22,500 nt of DNA from Takakia lepidozioides (taxonomy: Eukaryota; Streptophyta; Takakiopsida; Takakiales; Takakiaceae). Positions 20,467 through 22,500 of this stretch are shown here, one piece after another (position 1 is the stretch's first letter; each line of letters begins with the position of its first letter). Below the pieces are notes generated by a model, which was given only the letters and a program-made list of their open reading frames with translations, did no database searches and was not told where the DNA came from. The DNA is taken from NCBI GenBank assembly GCA_030704615.1, contig CM060736.1, forward strand, positions 35,001-57,500, given 5' to 3'. The position numbers and the translations under genes were made by a program.

Positions 20467-21339
20467 TTAAATTATCATGAAATCCAGTAAATTTTCTTGA
20501 TTCTTCATCTCTTTTCCATTCTCGATGGGATTTAAGTAAAAATCGGGAAGTAAACTAAATAATTCTCGATCTGGAACTTCTTTTGGTACGATTCCTTCCG
20601 GTTGAGACAAAATTTGATCCGCTATATTTAAATAAAATTCACGGACGTAGTTGAGAGAAGGTTGGGATTCAACCGTTTCGAATAATGTTTTACCTTTCAC
20701 TCTGGATACCCGAATATCTTCAATAAGAGGTAGTACTTCTGATACAGGCATCGGACAAGCTTCTACGTATTTATTAATCAGATCTCTTTTAGATGTGCGA
20801 TTTCCTACCAAGCCTGCTAATCGGAGTGGATGTGTACGAGCCTTTTCTCTAACAGACGCAGCAATGCGATTAGCCGCGAATGATGCATCAAATCCATTAT
20901 CTGTTATGATGATACAGTAATCGGCATAGTTTAATGGGGCAGCGAAACCTCCACGGACTACATCACCTAATACATCAAACGAAATGATATCATATTCATA
21001 AAAAGCGTTTAATTCTTTTAACGATTTAACAGTTTCTCCTACAACATATCCCCCACATCCAGCTCCTGCGGGTGGTCCTCCCGCTTCTACACAATCAACT
21101 CCTCCATAACCTCTATAAATTACATCTTCGGGCCAAACATCTTCATAATGATGATCTTTCAACTGTGAAGTATCTATAATAGTAGGTATCAAAAATCCTG
21201 TAGGGGTAGAAGTACTATCGTGTTTAGGATCACATCCGATTTGTGAGACTCGTTTGCCACGTCTTGCCAAAGCAATGGAAATATTACAACTAGTTGTTGA
21301 TTTACCAATTCCACCTTTTCCATAAACTGCTATTTTCAT
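20467..21339 (-). CDS. chlL: ChlL, light-independent protochlorophyllide reductase ATPase
   Basis: ChlL is the NifH-like dimeric ATPase that delivers electrons to ChlNB. ATG 21339 has AGGAGA about 8 bases upstream and the product is 290 residues, the family length. The Walker A/P loop [12 protein letters not shown] (residues 6-17) and CDPKHDST switch are intact. The dimer-bridging 4Fe-4S cluster needs two Cys per monomer: C95 ([13 protein letters not shown]) is present, but the second is R129 ([11 protein letters not shown]), a CGT codon whose first base at 20955 would be edited to give Cys. S44, P46 and S58 (family F, L, L) are further sites. It is the first gene of the chlL-chlN operon. Confidence 0.98.
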   Translation of the reverse strand: MKIAVYGKGGIGKSTTSCNISIALARRGKRVSQIGCDPKHDSTSTPTGFLIPTIIDTSQLKDHHYEDVWPEDVIYRGYGGVDCVEAGGPPAGAGCGGYVVGETVKSLKELNAFYEYDIISFDVLGDVVRGGFAAPLNYADYCIIITDNGFDASFAANRIAASVREKARTHPLRLAGLVGNRTSKRDLINKYVEACPMPVSEVLPLIEDIRVSRVKGKTLFETVESQPSLNYVREFYLNIADQILSQPEGIVPKEVPDRELFSLLPDFYLNPIENGKEMKNQENLLDFMII

Positions 21340-22259
21340 GTCAAATATCTCCTATTTTTTATTCCACTTACAGTTCTTAGTCGAATTTTTCTGTCTCGTG
21401 GCTGTACCAAAGATTCTAATTTATGATAACATACTTTAGTTATAGTGAGCTATATTTCGGGAGGTAAAAAAGAAGCTTTAAAATTTTCCTATGTTTCTAA
21501 AAAAAAAATGATAAATAAAAAATGGGAATTGATTAGGTATAATTTCAGGAATTGAAGTGATGACGGTACGATCGCTGATATTGATTCCCCTCACTTCCCC
21601 ACTTCCCACTACCTCACCACTTCATCCACCAGAACCACCGGGCAGATCGGATAGAATCTTACGTGTTATAGCATTCAACCAGCCTATGAAAGGCTCTACA
21701 GCTCGGAGTAGGCAGAGAGGTGAAAGGACTGACAGGGGACCTTTTCCTGCTTGATCGAAAGAGATTCCGTTATTGAATAGCAGTTCCAAGTGCTATGACG
21801 TCTGCTTCGTTCCACTCAAAGAAGGGAGTTGGAAAGATAGGTAAAGGAGGTTGAGACCATCTCACCATTACCTGCTAGCTTTTGGGAAAAAAAAAAAAAG
21901 GCCCTTTGTCGTTTGCAGGGATAGAGAGGTGTTTGTTGTCCTTCGGTAGAGTGAGTATACTTAGCAAACCGGCAGGATTGCAGCACCGTGGAAATCAATT
22001 GATCAATATGCATCTCGGAGGGGACGGTGGAGAGGATCACGGTGATGGTTGACCGCCTCCCCTTGTCCCGGAGGCGCTCTCCGGGGAGGCGAAGGGGATT
22101 GCTATCGTTACCTCTTTTCCGTATAATGGAGGGTAGGGTGTACGCAAAGTTCCCGAAGTTCCGAAGAAACCTTTGGGTTTTTCAACGGTTCATGCACTAT
22201 AGGTCGGTTCAAGCAACAAGAGTCTTTGAATGTATATAAGATTGAACTCTCCGCGTTGT
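21340..22259. other. Long chlL-trnN spacer with GC-rich second part
   Basis: The first 200 bases (to about 21540) are AT-rich plastid spacer; the 60 bases from 21481 are 20% GC. From about 21541 GC rises to 45-53%, and it reaches about 67% at 22021-22080. Open frames of 65-74 codons occur on both strands (21557-21754, 21816-22040, 22027-22239). They are short, mutually overlapping in part, low in complexity and match no plastid family I know, so I do not call genes. The stretch is most simply the outer edge of the large inverted repeat before trnN. Foreign origin, for example mitochondrial, cannot be excluded by eye. Confidence 0.6.
22054..22091. repeat. GC-rich inverted repeat
   Basis: CGCCTCCCC (22054-22062) and GGGGAGGCG (22083-22091) form a perfect 9-bp stem. 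A third related copy, GGAGGCG, lies in the loop (22070-22076), so two alternative hairpins are possible. The function is unknown. Confidence 0.6.
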
Positions 22260-22331
22260 TCCTCAGTAGCTCAGTGGTAGAGCGGTCGGCTGTTAACCGA
22301 TTGGTCGTAGGTTCAAATCCTACCTGAGGAG
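22260..22331 (+). tRNA. trnN-GUU: tRNA-Asn (GUU)
   Basis: A 72-base cloverleaf has acceptor TCCTCAG/CTGAGGA and discriminator G, D arm GCTCAGTGGTAGAGC, an anticodon loop CTGTTAA with GTT at 34-36, and T arm GTAGGTTCAAATCCTAC. trnN-GUU is the inverted-repeat gene nearest the SSC in liverwort plastids. Confidence 0.97.
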
Positions 22332-22500
22332 ATCCATATTTTTTCAAGAACTTGCTTTGACTGTTAGGAGTAGGTAAAACGTTCCTTGTCATCGTTTCTA
22401 TTAATGCGAAACCGCCAGAAACGAAGATAAAGATGTACTCACTACTCCCAGTAGTCCTTCGAAGAAATGGAAGCAACGGCCTCTTTGGAGTACTGAAAAG
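22332..22500. other. Spacer beyond trnN to window end
   Basis: This is 169 bases of moderate GC (about 40-47% in the last two lines) without a visible tRNA or coding frame. In liverworts trnR-ACG and 5S rRNA would be expected further on, outside the window. Confidence 0.6.

Noticed and set aside
21557-22239. Three open frames of 65-74 codons in the chlL-trnN spacer as new genes
   Set aside because: They lie on both strands, partly overlap, lack ribosome-binding signals and conserved motifs, and are expected by chance where GC is higher and stops are rarer.

Overview
The window is a stretch of land-plant chloroplast DNA. It is AT-rich, with bacterial-type gene packing, a plastid ndh gene series, one group II intron and tRNA genes. 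The order is ndhF, rpl21, rpl32, cysT, trnP-GGG, trnL-UAG, ccsA, ndhD, psaC, ndhE, ndhG, ndhI, ndhA, ndhH, rps15, ycf1, chlN, chlL, trnN-GUU. That is the small single-copy (SSC) region of a liverwort of the Marchantia type. Retained cysT, rpl21, trnP-GGG and the two chl genes argue against mosses (no cysT) and seed plants. The complete absence of internal stop codons argues against hornworts and Isoetes-type lycophytes, where U-to-C editing repairs stops.

The striking property is how far the DNA-level proteins depart from the families, always in the direction that C-to-U RNA editing would correct. The shifts are Pro or Ser in place of Leu or Phe, Arg (CGG) for Trp, Arg (CGY) for Cys, His for Tyr and Thr (ACG) for Met. 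Iron-sulfur ligands of PsaC, NdhI, ChlL and ChlN are encoded as Arg. Four genes (ccsA, ndhD, rps15, ycf1) appear to start at ACG. Among liverworts, Haplomitrium is known for this intensity of plastid C-to-U editing, so a Haplomitriopsida-like liverwort is my best guess; that is inference.

Layout. 1-1677: 5' part of ndhF (minus), cut by the window edge. 2132-3857 (plus): ribosomal proteins L21 and L32 and the sulfate permease CysT. 4127-4425: two oppositely oriented tRNAs, each with a candidate bacterial-type promoter. 4596-5558: ccsA (plus), converging on ndhD across a perfect 24-bp inverted repeat. 5822-13030 (minus): the ndhH-ndhA-ndhI-ndhG-ndhE-psaC-ndhD cluster. 13176-18802 (minus): rps15 and a 1670-residue ycf1. 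19008-21339 (minus): the chlL-chlN pair. From about 21540 the GC content jumps, and a gene-poor stretch leads to trnN-GUU. This last part is probably the beginning of the large inverted repeat.

Functionally, the ndh genes encode subunits of the thylakoid NDH complex, and PsaC is the photosystem I stromal electron outlet that reduces ferredoxin, the donor to NDH. CcsA attaches haem to c-type cytochromes. ChlL and ChlN are two of the three subunits of the light-independent protochlorophyllide reductase. CysT imports sulfate, and Ycf1/TIC214 is a protein-import component. I see no mobile element, CRISPR array or foreign gene cassette. The unusual biology is the editing load and where it falls.
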